NCBI RefSeq assembly: GCF_905250085.1
Contig: NZ_CAJNOB010000001.1
Location: 1 to 64,000, forward strand
Source of the DNA: Candidatus Methylacidithermus pantelleriae
Lineage (GTDB): Bacteria; Verrucomicrobiota; Verrucomicrobiia; Methylacidiphilales; Methylacidiphilaceae
Direction of reading: 5' to 3'
DNA length: 64,000 nucleotides
In this document: one piece after another, positions 27,748 through 38,436 of the stretch
Numbering within the stretch: position 1 is the first letter of the stretch
Layout: each line of letters opens with the position of its first letter
The notes under the pieces: generated by a model
Told to the model about the DNA's origin: nothing
What the model saw: only the letters and a program-made list of their open reading frames with translations
Databases searched by the model: none
Made by a program: the position numbers and the translations under genes

Positions 27748-28626
27748 GTGTTTATGGGATTTCATGCGGTTGACGTAGGGAATCGGCGGGTCAAATGGGC
27801 GTGGGCGGAAGGATCACGCCTGGTCCTCTGGCAAAGTCACCCTACCAGCCGGATAAGTGGAGAGTGGTTTCAACGCCAGTGGTCAAAACAACCCACCGCC
27901 CCCATCGTCCTTTGCAGTGTGGTCCCGCGAGTGACGAAGATTTTTACACAGCGATCTTTCCACGCCAAACTCGTTCTTGTTAGCTCCCGAACCGTCCAAC
28001 CCCTCTTACCTATGGCCTATCCGAGGCCATGGGAAATAGGAGCTGACCGGCTGGCCAATGGGATCGCCCTGCGGGAAAAAAAGCTTTATCCTGCCGTGGC
28101 CGTGGACATCGGAACCGCTATCACCTTTGATGTGATCGACCGCAAGGGTGTTTTTTGCGGCGGAGCCATCGCTCCTGGCCCAGCGGTCGCCGCGGAATTT
28201 CTTGCCACCCGGACGGCCCAGCTCCCCAAGATCCAGATAGGCAATTGGCGGGAGCCACACCGGGTCATTGGTAAAAGCACCAAGCAGGCCCTGCACACCG
28301 GTCTGGTCATGGGATGGCGTGGCTTGGTGCAGGGGATTGTAGAAGCCATCGCTCAAGAGCTTGGGGAAAAAACACTAAGGGTAGTGGTAACCGGGGGCGA
28401 TGCTCCCGCCATTTTCCCACGAATACCGGCCGGCTGGGAGTATGATCCTCTTTTGACGTTGGAGGGGATCCGATATTTGGGCCAGTACTGGCTAGAAAAG
28501 GATAAAACCATGGATCCTTCACCGGAAGGGAAACGTCCCAGACGGTGCCTAGTGGACCCGGTCAGGGCAGGAGCACGGAGAAAGCGTTGGAGCCCCAAGC
28601 CAGAAAGAAAGGAGTCGAGCGGGTGA
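27748..28626 (+). CDS. coaX: Type III pantothenate kinase
   Basis: The 292-residue product starts at GTG 27748 with an in-frame ATG at 27754 as an alternative. It phosphorylates pantothenate, the first step of CoA synthesis, without the P-loop of CoaA. It has the acetate/sugar-kinase-type motifs: HAVDVGNRRVKWAW (phosphate loop), EIGADRLANGIAL, AVAVDIGTAITFDVID, FCGGAIAPGPAVAAEFLATRTAQL and VVVTGGDAPAI. A basic tail of about 35 residues is unusual. The gene overlaps trpA by GTGA. Confidence 0.92.
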   Translation: MFMGFHAVDVGNRRVKWAWAEGSRLVLWQSHPTSRISGEWFQRQWSKQPTAPIVLCSVVPRVTKIFTQRSFHAKLVLVSSRTVQPLLPMAYPRPWEIGADRLANGIALREKKLYPAVAVDIGTAITFDVIDRKGVFCGGAIAPGPAVAAEFLATRTAQLPKIQIGNWREPHRVIGKSTKQALHTGLVMGWRGLVQGIVEAIAQELGEKTLRVVVTGGDAPAIFPRIPAGWEYDPLLTLEGIRYLGQYWLEKDKTMDPSPEGKRPRRCLVDPVRAGARRKRWSPKPERKESSG

Positions 28627-29423
28627 GAAACCGTCTGGATCTTTTAGCGGAACATCTCCGGTCTACGGGAAAAAAAGCCTTTGTTGCCTATCTCACGGCA
28701 GGGGATCCGAGTCTTTCCCTCACCAAGGAACTGGTTCTTGCCCTAGCTGGCTGCGGTACGGACTTGGTCGAACTGGGGGTTCCCTTTTCGGATCCCATGG
28801 CTGACGGGATCGTGAATCAGCTATCCAGCCAGAGGGCTCTCCAAGCCGGCACGACGTTACCAAAGATTTTGGAGCTTGTAGCCGACCTTCGCGAACAGTG
28901 TTCCGTCCCGCTCGTGCTCTTCACCTATCTTAACCCGATCTTTCGGTTTGGCCTGGAACGATTTGGAAAAGAGGCTCTCCAATGCGGAGTGGACGCTGTG
29001 CTTGTGGTCGATCTTCCACCCGATGCCTCTTGGGAGTGGGCGCCCTGGCAAGCCATTGTGCCGCGGATTCTTTTGGTGGCACCGACAACCTCCTCGGAGC
29101 GACGCCGCGCGATTGCCCGTAAGGCACAGGGTTTTCTCTATTACGTCTCCCGGGAGGGGGTGACGGGAATGCGCGAAGATCTTCCTCGCTCGCTGGCTAC
29201 CGAATTGCGGGAGCTCAAAGAAATCGCATCCGTACCGGTCTTCTGCGGGTTTGGCATTTCCAAACCTGAACAAGCGCGGAAGGTTGCCGAGGCCGCCGAC
29301 GGCGTCGTTGTGGGGAGCGCCTTGGTTCATACAATTGGGGAGCTCGGGTCGTCACCGCAGCTCGTGCAGGAGGTCACCCGGCAGGCACAAACCTTTGCGG
29401 AAGCAGTGCATTCTCTTCCCTGA
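28623..29423 (+). CDS. trpA: Tryptophan synthase alpha chain
   Basis: The 266-residue product starts at GTG 28623, overlapping the coaX stop, with GGAG about 8 bases upstream; the frame opens earlier but would lie inside coaX. It splits indole-3-glycerol phosphate into indole and GAP. Catalytic Glu and Asp appear in DLVELGVPFSDPMADGIV, with FVAYLTAGDPSLSL near the start. FLYYVSREGVTGMREDLP and PVFCGFGISKPEQAR follow. The usual ADGPVIQ reads ADGIVNQ. trpB and the other trp genes are not in the window. Confidence 0.95.
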   Translation: MRNRLDLLAEHLRSTGKKAFVAYLTAGDPSLSLTKELVLALAGCGTDLVELGVPFSDPMADGIVNQLSSQRALQAGTTLPKILELVADLREQCSVPLVLFTYLNPIFRFGLERFGKEALQCGVDAVLVVDLPPDASWEWAPWQAIVPRILLVAPTTSSERRRAIARKAQGFLYYVSREGVTGMREDLPRSLATELRELKEIASVPVFCGFGISKPEQARKVAEAADGVVVGSALVHTIGELGSSPQLVQEVTRQAQTFAEAVHSLP

Positions 29424-29636
29424 TCCGCTAAACCCCAACCGCCCTCTTTTTGAGAGTGCAACAACGATTCCCAAAAGCAAGCCCGCCCCAAAGGTTGGCA
29501 GGTGACCACCGGTCGCCACCTTTGAGGCAAGTCAATCTCCCTAGGATCAAAGCGAAGTTTCCCACCTTTCGCCTTCTTTTCTCCTTCCTTCGCTAGCTTA
29601 ACTTCGACTCTATTGGTAAATGACAGCGGCCGAAAG

Positions 29637-31430
29637 GACTCAATGGTTTCCTCCTGCCTAGGTGATCCCTGGTGCCCCGGAAGAAAAAAGAGCCAGCAGG
29701 CCCACTTTTTTCGAATAGCGCGCTTTTTTTTGGCTCTTGCACACAGCGTTCGGCGCCTAAACATTTACCTTCAGACAAAAGCCCGCTCTAACCGGATGGG
29801 TACAGGGAACCAAGGGGTTTGGGGGATTTCTCCGTAAAAGTCTTTCGGGATCCATTGGGCTCGGAGACGGGCGGTGTGAGCCCATAGACCACGGAAAAGA
29901 TCCGGATGGGATCGCGGACTCGGGCCCCCCGGCCGGGAGTGACACACGGGACAGACTTACAGAGAGCTTTTAAGCAGGGGAGGGCCCGATTCAAACGTCG
30001 GCAAGTCGCTGACCATGAGTGACGACGTTTTGGAGGGAAAGCTTCCGGCGGGAAGAGATGGGTCTCCAGGAGATACCATCCATCGCTTGCTTCCTCTTCT
30101 AGCATCCGCTCCTCTCTTTACGTTTCCACTAGTATCGGCCGTGAGGGTCGACTTTCTACTCCAAAAGCGTTTCTGGGTTTGGAGGCAAGAGAACGCCCCA
30201 ATCGACCGGGCTCCCCAGTTTGAGCGGATGGGCTTTTGGGGGATCGTCTTGGGAATCTCAGGCCAATACCTCCTTGGCAAAAGCCACCGGGCTTTTCCGC
30301 CGGGCCCGATCGCTCAAGGCCTAGGCCATTTTTTCCGGGAATCACCTGCGAAACCTCATTGCCTTGTACTCCCATCACTTAACTCCGGTCAGTAAGACAA
30401 AAGCTCCCGATCTATTGGAAACACTCCAACAATTGTTCTTGGAGCTTTGTTTCTTTTGGCTCAATTAACGCGCGCAAGGCCTCTCCCCTTTTGAGTGTGT
30501 CCAAGTTCCACGGGCTTTTTCGGTCCCTCCATGAAAAAAGTTTTTTCTTGGATCCCCAACCCTCCTTGCAGTCTTACGACTAACGCCACAAGCGTCCTCG
30601 AATCCGCCCGGTTGCCCGCAAAATTTTTGCAACAAAATCGGAACTGCTTGACCATGGGTCGCAATCGAGAAGAAAAACTTGCCGCCGATCCCCTCGGTGA
30701 ATCGCAGCTCTCTCCTTATTAGGCCAGGTCCCTCCAGCTCTGCCCCCTCAAAGTACACACGGGATACATCCATAAAGCACACAACTCGTTCCCGGGAGGG
30801 GAATCCTCACGAGAGAGCTTCCGTTCCACCTACCTCCTCACCCCGTTTCACTCATGCCTCGCCCGGTGTAGCTCCTTTTGCTCGGAAGTCCTTTGCCTGG
30901 ATGCCACCCATTTGCGCTAAAAACTTTCGGCTTCGCTCGCTTTCTCCCACAACACACAGTTCGAAGGGGGAAAAGGACACCGTCCCAAAAGCGATCGCTT
31001 TGGGCAGCCACCGCTTCTGCTTTGTTTTTGTTCCTCCAAGAAATTCCTCTCTACCCTACGTTCGTGATACCTCTTCCCGCACCCCTAAGCCCCGGCGTGT
31101 AATCGCTCCCCCGCCTGTAAGCCCTCCAGGGGAGAAGCTTTTGGCCTTTGAAGCTTGCTGAAGCCATCTTTTGTCTTTCGGGAGGCAGCCTCTCCCATGG
31201 GCCCAACGGCTTCTGTCCACCTTTTTGCCCATCCCGGCAGGACGGCCGAACCCCCACCTGCCGATACAGCTTCCCGTTGCGATCAGTAGGGACCTCGTGG
31301 AGATGCGTGCCTTCAACTTACAAGAGCTACCGTTTCCCTATGAAGGCCTCTTTCTTCACATCCTCCTCGCAGATGGCCCTAGACGCTTTTCTATAAGTCC
31401 TTGACTTACAACTACAAAGGTTAAAGGCTG
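29637..31430 (-). mobile_element. Decayed insertion sequence, copy B
   Basis: This is the second, diverged copy of the element at 2940-4728, in the same orientation and colinear from end to end. The left edge is again tcaatggtttcctcctgcctag and the right part again carries the aagtccttgacttacaactacaaagg block. Substitutions and small indels are spread throughout, so the copies are not the product of recent transposition. It sits between trpA and a gene-free stretch. No inverted termini or target duplications could be identified. Confidence 0.75.
29788..31320 (-). pseudogene. Broken transposase of copy B
   Basis: Minus-strand pieces mirror copy A: an N-terminal THLHEVPTDRNGKLYRQVG (near 31300) and C-terminal DGWYLLETHLFPPEA plus SSLMVSDLPTFE (30105 to 29970) followed in another frame by EKSPKPLGSLYPSG. 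Copy B keeps the N-terminal and 'DGWYLLET' signatures better than copy A, whereas copy A keeps LKSSLEARPVYH. At least two frameshifts separate the pieces. The family call (IS1634/IS4-like) is by motif only. Confidence 0.6.
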
Positions 31431-32573
31431 AGGGAGTTCCGTGAGTCCCTCATTTCTGACAGGTGAAGTTTTGGCTCAAATTTGCGGGAGATGGGTCGTT
31501 TAGCTAGAGCTTCGCGATGTGCCTGAGCCCTCGGAAGCGAGGATGGAGTGAGATTTTCGGTTGGATTGATGTGGTGGGGGGCACTGGGCATGGCAAAACC
31601 GCAAGTGGATTTAAGGTAAAGCTTAGCCGGGTTCGAAATATGGGCGAAGAGCGGCAAGTGGGGTTGTGACGCAAGTGAATGGGGCAGCCTTTGGGAAGGG
31701 GGGATAAGAAAAGAGTTTTTTTGCGAAGGATAGACAGAGTGGGTCGAAAAAAAATGAAAAAAACGACGGTGATCCAGAGCAGTGTGCGGATTGGGAAAAG
31801 AGTCGTCGCCGGAGGGTGTCGACAATAGGTCTGGCACCCACCCGGGGATTGGAGAGCCTCCCTCCCTAGTGCTGTGACAAGGGTGTAAGCAAACCCCCAA
31901 GAAGGAGAGGCCAAGTTTTTTACTCCCTTTCGCGCGCTCGAGAGCCAGTCGCCAACAAGAGAAAAGCGTTCTTTTCCCTTCCCTTTTTTGCTATTCCACC
32001 GCGCAGCGCTAGGAGAGCTTTGCGCAAAACTGTTTCGCGCGCGATTTTGTGAGCGGTAAGGATGGGCAAGCGCCTGGAGAACCATTCGTTCCCATCAACC
32101 AACCTTCCGATGTCCATCTTGAAAGTAGGTCACTCTCCCATTGTTTGAGACGGGATCCATCATAATTCCCGCTTCCAATCCGCGCGGAAAATCGTTGCCA
32201 ACCACAAACTTTCTCGGGTATATTATACGGGAAAAGGCCGTTCGTTTCCCCTCGTTCATCCATTCATCCCACACAAGAACGGCCTTTTCCTTTCTTCTCA
32301 TTTGAGATTTTTTCCATCCACTGGAACACTCCAGGTGAACAATCCGGGCTAGATCCATTCCCGGCTGTGGCAATGAGCGAAAGGCAATCCCCAGGCAAAC
32401 ATTTTCCGATATGGATGGGCACGCCTCTTGTAAGACTTCTCCCACCAAGTTCGGCAGAAACCTCGAAAAGCAGCCCATGAAGCTATCCAGGAACTCTTTA
32501 AAACGATCCGCATTGGTTGTAACGGGCCAAGGCACAACCCATCCGCAGGGGATACAGTCTCCCAAAAGACTTG
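31431..32573. other. 1.1-kb gene-free stretch before tRNA-His
   Basis: A 193-codon minus-strand frame (31504-32085) and a frame running through the tRNA (32095-32706) are the longest, and neither shows a domain. Homopolymer runs such as ttttttgcg and aaaaaaaatg are frequent. I see no supported gene. Confidence 0.4.
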
Positions 32574-32646
32574 GGCGGCCGACGGGATTCGAACCCGCAA
32601 CCACCAGGGCCACAGCCTGGTGCTCTGCCATTGAGCTACAGCCGCC
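32574..32646 (-). tRNA. tRNA-His (GTG anticodon)
   Basis: On the minus strand the sequence folds as a full cloverleaf: acceptor GCGGCTG/CGGCCGC, D-arm gctcaatggcagagc, anticodon arm ccagg-ctGTGgc-cctgg, and T-arm gcggg-ttcgaat-cccgt. A G at 32646 pairs with the discriminator C at 32574; the extra 5' G (G-1) opposite C73 is the identity element of tRNA-His. The CCA end is not encoded. Confidence 0.97.
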
Positions 32647-33527
32647 GTCAGGAATACGCCCTTGCTTCAACACCGCCAGGAGAGGCAAGGATGTCAAGCT
32701 ACTCACAAAACCTACATGTTGGATTGGGTATGGTGCAAGCCTTCGGCTTGGCGTGCAGCGGCGGTTGGCGGTTCTCCATGCAGGTGTGTGGTGATAGGTC
32801 CCCTGGACAATGAGACATTCTTCGTCGAAGGAAAATAAAGTGAGCCCAGGACCGGGCCGGTAGGTCAGGCCCGAAAGCCAAGATTCTCCATTTGGTTGTG
32901 GCTAATGGGAAGCCTTCAGAGGGTGTTATCGTCGGCAAGTCTGCTTTGCACTCTAAGGAAATCAGGCAAAGAGTCGTGGCCAAAAACTTCGCCCGTGTTT
33001 GTCTCCCCAAAAAACAAGGAAAGAGGATTGGACAACGTGCCAGTTTCTTAGCTACCGACCCAAAAATGAGGAAAGTTTTGTAGCCGTTCGTGAGAAAAGG
33101 GTCGGGTACGTTCTTTCCGTTGGGACCAAGGTTATGGAGTCTAAAGAAAATAGCATTACGCTTACACCAGGTTCCCCGGCCAGGCGGAAAAGGATCTTCC
33201 GCGTGTGTGGCTACCAAGAAAAGGTTAAATGGTTACGGATCGAGTCTCACGGGCCCTCTTGGGTCTTGGTGGAAAGGTTCCTCTTTGGAAAGAGATACCC
33301 GATACCTTTTAGGGGAAAAGAAAGCCAGAAAGCCAGAAATTGCTCCCCCGGCTACAGCCAGCGTTTGTGGTCCTTCTACGGTTAGCGTGGCCAAAAAACT
33401 TGCCCCGGGAAAGCAAAAGCTATTGAAAAAGTAGGTAGTTTGTCCGGGTTGCGACATAGGGTTGGAAAGGAAGTTTCTCGATTTTGGAAGGCGGCCAAGC
33501 CCTCTCATTTCTAGAGTTTACGATGCC
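32647..33527. other. 0.9-kb stretch between tRNA-His and nnr
   Basis: Several short open frames on both strands occur without domains. A gggcc...ggccc hairpin lies near 32855-32873. No RNA family is supported and nothing else is recognised. Confidence 0.4.
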
Positions 33528-35081
33528 ATGAGAATCCTTACCGCGACCGAGATTCGAGAACTGGAGGCACGAGAGGTAAGCCGGGGAGTCAGCGAAGAGA
33601 TCCTCATGGAGCGAGCCGGTAAGGGTATGGCACGCGTCTGTCTGCGAGAATGGGATCGACCTTGCTCCGTGGTTGTTCTGGTCGGGAAGGGAAACAACGG
33701 AGGAGACGGACTTGTGCTAGCAAGAGAACTTGCTCGGTTCGGTTGGCCAGTCTCGGTTGTACTTACGGCCTGGCCGGAGGCGATGAGTCCTCTTTGTGCG
33801 AAAAAATGGAAAGAAATTTCCTCGCTGCGCTGCGTTTCTGTCTGCTGCCCAGGGCAGCCAATCCCCTGGCCCGGCGGGGGCGGTTTGGTGGTGGATGCCC
33901 TTTTGGGCATCGGAGTGAAAGGAGAAGTCCAAGAGCCGCTGAGATCCCTTTTCGTTGAGTGTAACCGGCAACGCAGCGAGCGGTTTTTTTCGGTCCTTGC
34001 AGTCGACTGCCCCTCGGGCTTGTCGGAAGGTTTCCAGCCAGGTTGGCCCGTGATTGGTGCAGATCTCACGGCCACAGTGGGTTATGGAAAGGAATTTCTT
34101 TTCCGGGAAGAGTTTGCCGACTACGTCGGGCGCATTGAAGTTGTGCCCATTTTTGAGGAGCAGCCTAGCGGGGAAGGAGCCGAGGCTCTAGTGCCTTCAA
34201 GCCTTGCCTATCTTCTCCCTCCCCGTCCGAAACTCTGCCATAAAGGACAATTTGGCCGTGTGCTCATTATCGGGGGTTCGTTAGGGTTTGCGGGAGCCGT
34301 TGTTATGGCGGCCCAAGCCGCCCACGGGGTGGGGGCGGGTCTGGTCTGTGTAGCTACCCGGGATGAAGTGTACACGGTGGTTGCTTCCAAGGCACCAGCC
34401 GAAACAATGGTGTTTCGGGTCGAAAACCGGGAACTTCTTACTCAACTTGCGGCTCGATCGAACGCCATTGGCTTTGGCCCAGGGATCGGCCTGGATTCCA
34501 CAGCAGTTGAGCTTGCACGGTTTCTTGTCGAAAACACTCGATGTCCAATGGTTTGGGATGCCGATGCGTTGACGCTACTAGCTCACCATCCCGAACTTTG
34601 GACAGGGATGAAAAAGCGGGCCATTGTGACCCCTCATCCGGGAGAGATGCGACGGCTGCTTGGAAGAGACTTTGCGCTGGAAGAGAGACCTTTCGTTGCC
34701 CAAGAGCTTGCTACGGAAAAAGATTGTATCGTTGTTCTCAAAGGGGTTCGCACGGTGGTTGCTAGCCCGACAAGGCCACTCCGTCTTAACACCACGGGCA
34801 ACCCGGGTCTTGCGGCAGGCGGATCGGGCGACACGTTAACCGGGGTACTGGTAGGACTTTTGGCTCAGGGTCTTTCGATCGAAGATGCAGCGGGTCTCGG
34901 CGTTTGGTTGCACGGGCGGGCGGCAGATCTGGCGGTCAGGTACCGCAAGGCAGAGGAAGGTCTGACCGCGACGGAGGTTGGCCGAATGCTGGGGCAAGCA
35001 ATCCACTCCCTTCGACAGGAGGGATGGACGCCTTATCATCCCCGCACCAATGACGGTTTTGGGGGGTTCAATCCTAGGTAG
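33528..35081 (+). CDS. nnr: Bifunctional NAD(P)HX epimerase/dehydratase
   Basis: The 517-residue product from ATG 33528 (the frame opens 66 bases earlier but MRILTATEIRELE is the family start) repairs hydrated NADH and NADPH. The N-terminal YjeF epimerase domain (about 1-215) has VLVGKGNNGGDGLVLARELARFG and the Asp-bearing VLAVDCPSGL. The C-terminal dehydratase domain (about 230-500) has KGQFGRVLIIGGSLGFAGA, VWDADALTLLA, VTPHPGEMRRLLG and NTTGNPGLAAGGSGDTLTGVL, the ATP/NADHX-binding signature. It is a single-gene fusion as in most bacteria. Confidence 0.95.
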   Translation: MRILTATEIRELEAREVSRGVSEEILMERAGKGMARVCLREWDRPCSVVVLVGKGNNGGDGLVLARELARFGWPVSVVLTAWPEAMSPLCAKKWKEISSLRCVSVCCPGQPIPWPGGGGLVVDALLGIGVKGEVQEPLRSLFVECNRQRSERFFSVLAVDCPSGLSEGFQPGWPVIGADLTATVGYGKEFLFREEFADYVGRIEVVPIFEEQPSGEGAEALVPSSLAYLLPPRPKLCHKGQFGRVLIIGGSLGFAGAVVMAAQAAHGVGAGLVCVATRDEVYTVVASKAPAETMVFRVENRELLTQLAARSNAIGFGPGIGLDSTAVELARFLVENTRCPMVWDADALTLLAHHPELWTGMKKRAIVTPHPGEMRRLLGRDFALEERPFVAQELATEKDCIVVLKGVRTVVASPTRPLRLNTTGNPGLAAGGSGDTLTGVLVGLLAQGLSIEDAAGLGVWLHGRAADLAVRYRKAEEGLTATEVGRMLGQAIHSLRQEGWTPYHPRTNDGFGGFNPR

Positions 35082-37556
35082 AAGGATTCGTTTTTCCTGG
35101 TCACAGGGACGCGACATAGACAGGCGTGATTCGGGAAAGGAAGTTGTGGGTCCTCCTTCAGCCTTTTCCCGAGACAAGCGAGCCTCGAAGATCGGCCTGG
35201 AGTTTTGTCTTGGAGTTGGTTGGAACTTGGATCCAGTTCAGGAGAAAGTCGGGGGTGCGTTCAACCAGAAAGCCAAGGTGGTGACTCCGCCCAGCGGCCT
35301 TTGTCTTACTCCTTTCCCAGAAGTGAGCCCGAATGGGTTACCCACAAACGTAGGGCTTTCTTGTAACAAAGGCGTAAGAATGTAAAATGTTCTGCGCACA
35401 AGTTACGCCAATCCCTCACGGTTCGTTTTGCTGGGAGAAAGGCTTACATGGGTCAAGTTTTTGTTCCATTGGGGAGGATAACCTAACCCGGAGATTCCTG
35501 GGTTTGCCAGTTCCGTTCTATGACGCCTTCCTGCCGAAAGCCTTCGGGAGCATCCGGTAAGCGGATGCGCCCGAAGTCCCCCCGCTCCTCCGGTTTGTGG
35601 ACCGGAGGCCGTCCCACTAGAAACATGGGCAGCATCTCACGGGCACAACTAACCTGTGACGGGAGGCACCGAGAACGCCCGTTCGTAGGTGTGCAGCGCG
35701 CCATTGTTGTCGGCCTGCGTTACCGACCCACACGGGTAACGGTACACGGACAGGAATGGATCCGGCTAAGATCGCGGGCTACTCCACAGGCATGCAGGCG
35801 CGAAACGCGCTGAGTTTGTCCACATCACCCCGAATGGCGATTCCCAGACTCGGTCTTGTAGCGCAAAAAGCAAGAGATCTTCCGATATGATCGCGTGTGA
35901 AGCTCTTGGTTCATCCGAGCGCCGTAGTCTATCTCATTGCAGATTTCGGTTTGAGCCTACCGAGGACCCTCTCCCTCACACCACGCCGCACGCACCCCAA
36001 CTGAGGTGCCTTGTGCCGATGTACAAGAAACGTGCTCTCGCTTCCCGTCTTCCCTATGGGTGATCTCGTACGAACGCCGCGAGACACGTTGATGCTTGGT
36101 AGATAACCGCTCTACTCTAGATAGCACCTTCGATCTGTACGGACGACCAAGCGCCCGAGTTGAGACGCCTGGAGTACAGAAGATCTGTCCCCTTCCCCGA
36201 TAGCCCTCCAGAGAGCACCATCCCGTTCAGAACCATCGCTATGCGACTTCTGTCGCGGTTGTGGCGGGGACTGACCTCCACTACCAGACCGGCTGCTAGA
36301 CCCCCGGGTCAGCGTGTCTTTAAGCAAAGGAGATCTCACGCACCCTCTTGGGCTCTCCCAATGGAGCAGTGGCTCGTGCGAAAACTGACGTGAGCGACGC
36401 CATTCCTCATGGCGTGTACCCAAGGAAAAGAAGAGCTGGTCGCACTTTGCTTTCAAAGCGACTATGGAACGCGCTTACGTAGGCAGAGCACGGCCTAGGC
36501 TCGAAACCCAGCTGCGCTTCATCGGCTCGCCGCCCGTTATGGCGGAGCACCCAAAACGACTGCCACGCTTGTAGCATTTCTGGTGAGAGGCAAGCAGCAA
36601 GGACGGGGAGTCATAGCCCTTCGCCGTCGGGAGCATGGACAAGGTTTGGTTGAGATACGACCGTCGTCCATCCACGCGGCCGGTCTTCTCTTAGAGTGGC
36701 GACACACATGCCCTATTTTTTCTCCTCCCTAAGGAGAGGAGATGGAAGACTAGCCAGAGAAAAACTCAGCCAGCTCGACCCAAGAGCAAGGGGCCAAGCA
36801 TGGGAACCCCAGGCCATGTGTGGTTGGTGATAAGCACTCTCGGAGCATGGTTGATTGGATGCTTGAAGGATGATCCCTTTGTTGCGCCCAACGCGGAGTA
36901 GCATCCGGCGGCATCGAGCGCTAGAGAAATGACAGTCACGGGGATCCCTTCATTCTCTTTGGTGCCTTCCTCATGCCGCTCTTGATCTCCGTCAGAGCGT
37001 TCAGCGCTTCTTTCCGCTTCTCCGGGGAACCGGTCAGCGCCGCGGACGCCAAGCGCGTCCGTAACCTGCAGTACAGGCTCACCGCCGACCGTAACGCACC
37101 AACACGCGTTTACGTGCCGAACCGCCGTAAACAACCCTCTTGCACCGGTGCCCTTGAGAACCTTAAGCGACGATGGGCGGTCTAACCGTCACTGGTGCCA
37201 AAAGGAAGCTAGATATACATGATCCGACACCACCTCCGGATCGGGTATCTCGTAGGTGTGATCCGCTGCCAATGGTGCGAAAGGCTCCTTGGAACCTTCC
37301 ACCAGTGGGCGAAAACGAGCGCATCCTTGCGGTATTGGCCTGAGCCCACGGCAGACGTCGGTGTCTCCGCTTATGAACCGGACGGGATTACGACGACCCC
37401 TTCCGATCCCCCTTTCTCTCAAAGACAAGAAAAACCTTTTTGCTGCGCTCCCAAACAGGTTTGCTAGCCAAAATGCATCAAAAGCACCAGCTCCCTTTTG
37501 ATTTTTGAGCTAGCCTTTTGTCTTTGGTAAAAAGACCGATCGATGAGTCCTACGGG
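35082..37556. other. 2.5-kb gene-free stretch, probably a decayed gene or element
   Basis: No frame longer than about 135 codons exists and none resembles its neighbours. Minus-strand fragments do look formerly coding, for example an out-of-frame run near 37010-36950 reading EKRKEALNALTEIKSGMRKAP and one near 36560-36420 reading AWQSFWVLRHNGRRADEA then HSRFESKVRPALLFLG. These have the charged, helical character of a lost protein, but I could not name the family. Stops interrupt every frame. No RNA gene was recognised. Confidence 0.5.
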
Positions 37557-38105
37557 TTAGTGTCCCTCCATAAGCAAGCGCCGGACCAGGCGCTCGGATC
37601 CCAAAAACTGGCTCAAATGGGCAAGCTGGCTATCTTCATAGGCTTGGATAAAAAGCGCAATACTAAGCGCAAGCACCTTGTGAAAGGCTCGGAAAGCTTC
37701 TTTTGGCTTTGGGCTATGGGCGACAACCTGTTCCCCGTATTTCACAAGAAGATCCCACATTGCCAGGGGATACCGCAAAGGCAGTCCAATACGGACGTGC
37801 GCTTTCCCAATCCGCATGGCTTTTTCGGCGTATTCGGCTCCATATTCCCCGAGGAAAAGATCTTGAAACCACCCCGTGATTTTTTCTTGTAAGGAGGGGA
37901 CATCAATCTTTTCGTAGTATTCTCGGGTGTTAGGGTGCTGGAGGATTCTTGAGGAAAACTCCTCGACCATGGGTTTCGAATAGGTTGCTGCGATCCCATG
38001 AAGTTGCCGTAAGAACTGGCGATCGTCTTCGTTGATTCCTAAAAAATCAACCAGTTCCTTTACAAGCTCTTGATCCTTGACGCTCCAGCTTTTTGGGTCC
38101 TCCAT
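37557..38105 (-). CDS. Protoglobin-like heme protein
   Basis: The 182-residue product starts at ATG 38105; an in-frame extension to 38264 has no globin character. A single protoglobin/globin-sensor fold is seen: LVDFLGINEDDRQFLRQLHGI, EEFSSRILQHPNTREYYE, KITGWFQDLFLGEYGAEYAEKAMRIGKAHVRIGLPLRYPLAMW. The KAHVRIGLP segment carries the proximal heme His and is diagnostic of this class. There is no signalling domain, so it is a stand-alone globin that may bind O2, NO or CO. A CysJ-like reductase lies 331 bp upstream on the same strand, which might serve as its electron donor. Confidence 0.88.
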   Translation of the reverse strand: MEDPKSWSVKDQELVKELVDFLGINEDDRQFLRQLHGIAATYSKPMVEEFSSRILQHPNTREYYEKIDVPSLQEKITGWFQDLFLGEYGAEYAEKAMRIGKAHVRIGLPLRYPLAMWDLLVKYGEQVVAHSPKPKEAFRAFHKVLALSIALFIQAYEDSQLAHLSQFLGSERLVRRLLMEGH

Positions 38106-38436
38106 GTCTTTCCCTTTCGATGAATCGCTTTCCTCAATGCGTTGGGAAAGATTCCTTTTGTCAGGACGTCGGTCTGCATTGGCTAGGGTGTTGTGGTTTT
38201 CCCAAAGAGTCGACCAGCAGTCCCCAGGGTAAGCCAGCCGGCGCCTCTTTCTCTCGTTGGTCACATCTCAACTGGCAAGCGGAATTTCCAGGCATGGAGA
38301 ATGTTCACAATAACAAAAAGAAACGCTTGTATGACACTCTGGCCAAGGTCCAAGGGAACATTCTCTGACGACGGATCGGGATCAAAAAAGAGAGCAAGAA
38401 AACTACGGCAAAAACGGAAGCCTTGAGCCATGGAAC
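38106..38436. other. Spacer between the reductase and the globin
   Basis: This 331-base stretch has no supported gene; open frames lack domains. It probably holds a separate promoter for the globin gene, although the two genes read in the same direction. Confidence 0.35.

Noticed and set aside
31504-32085. 193-codon minus-strand open frame
   Set aside because: No domain and composition unlike neighbouring genes; probably chance.
32095-32706. 203-codon minus-strand frame with apparently regular protein
   Set aside because: It reads straight through tRNA-His (the GGCSSMAEHQAVALVVAGSN part is the translated tRNA), so it is not a gene.
32855-32890. ggtcaggcccgaaagcc, faintly like the SRP RNA apical loop
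   Set aside because: The conserved GGAA tetraloop and the asymmetric AGCAG bulge are absent, so a 4.5S RNA is not supported.
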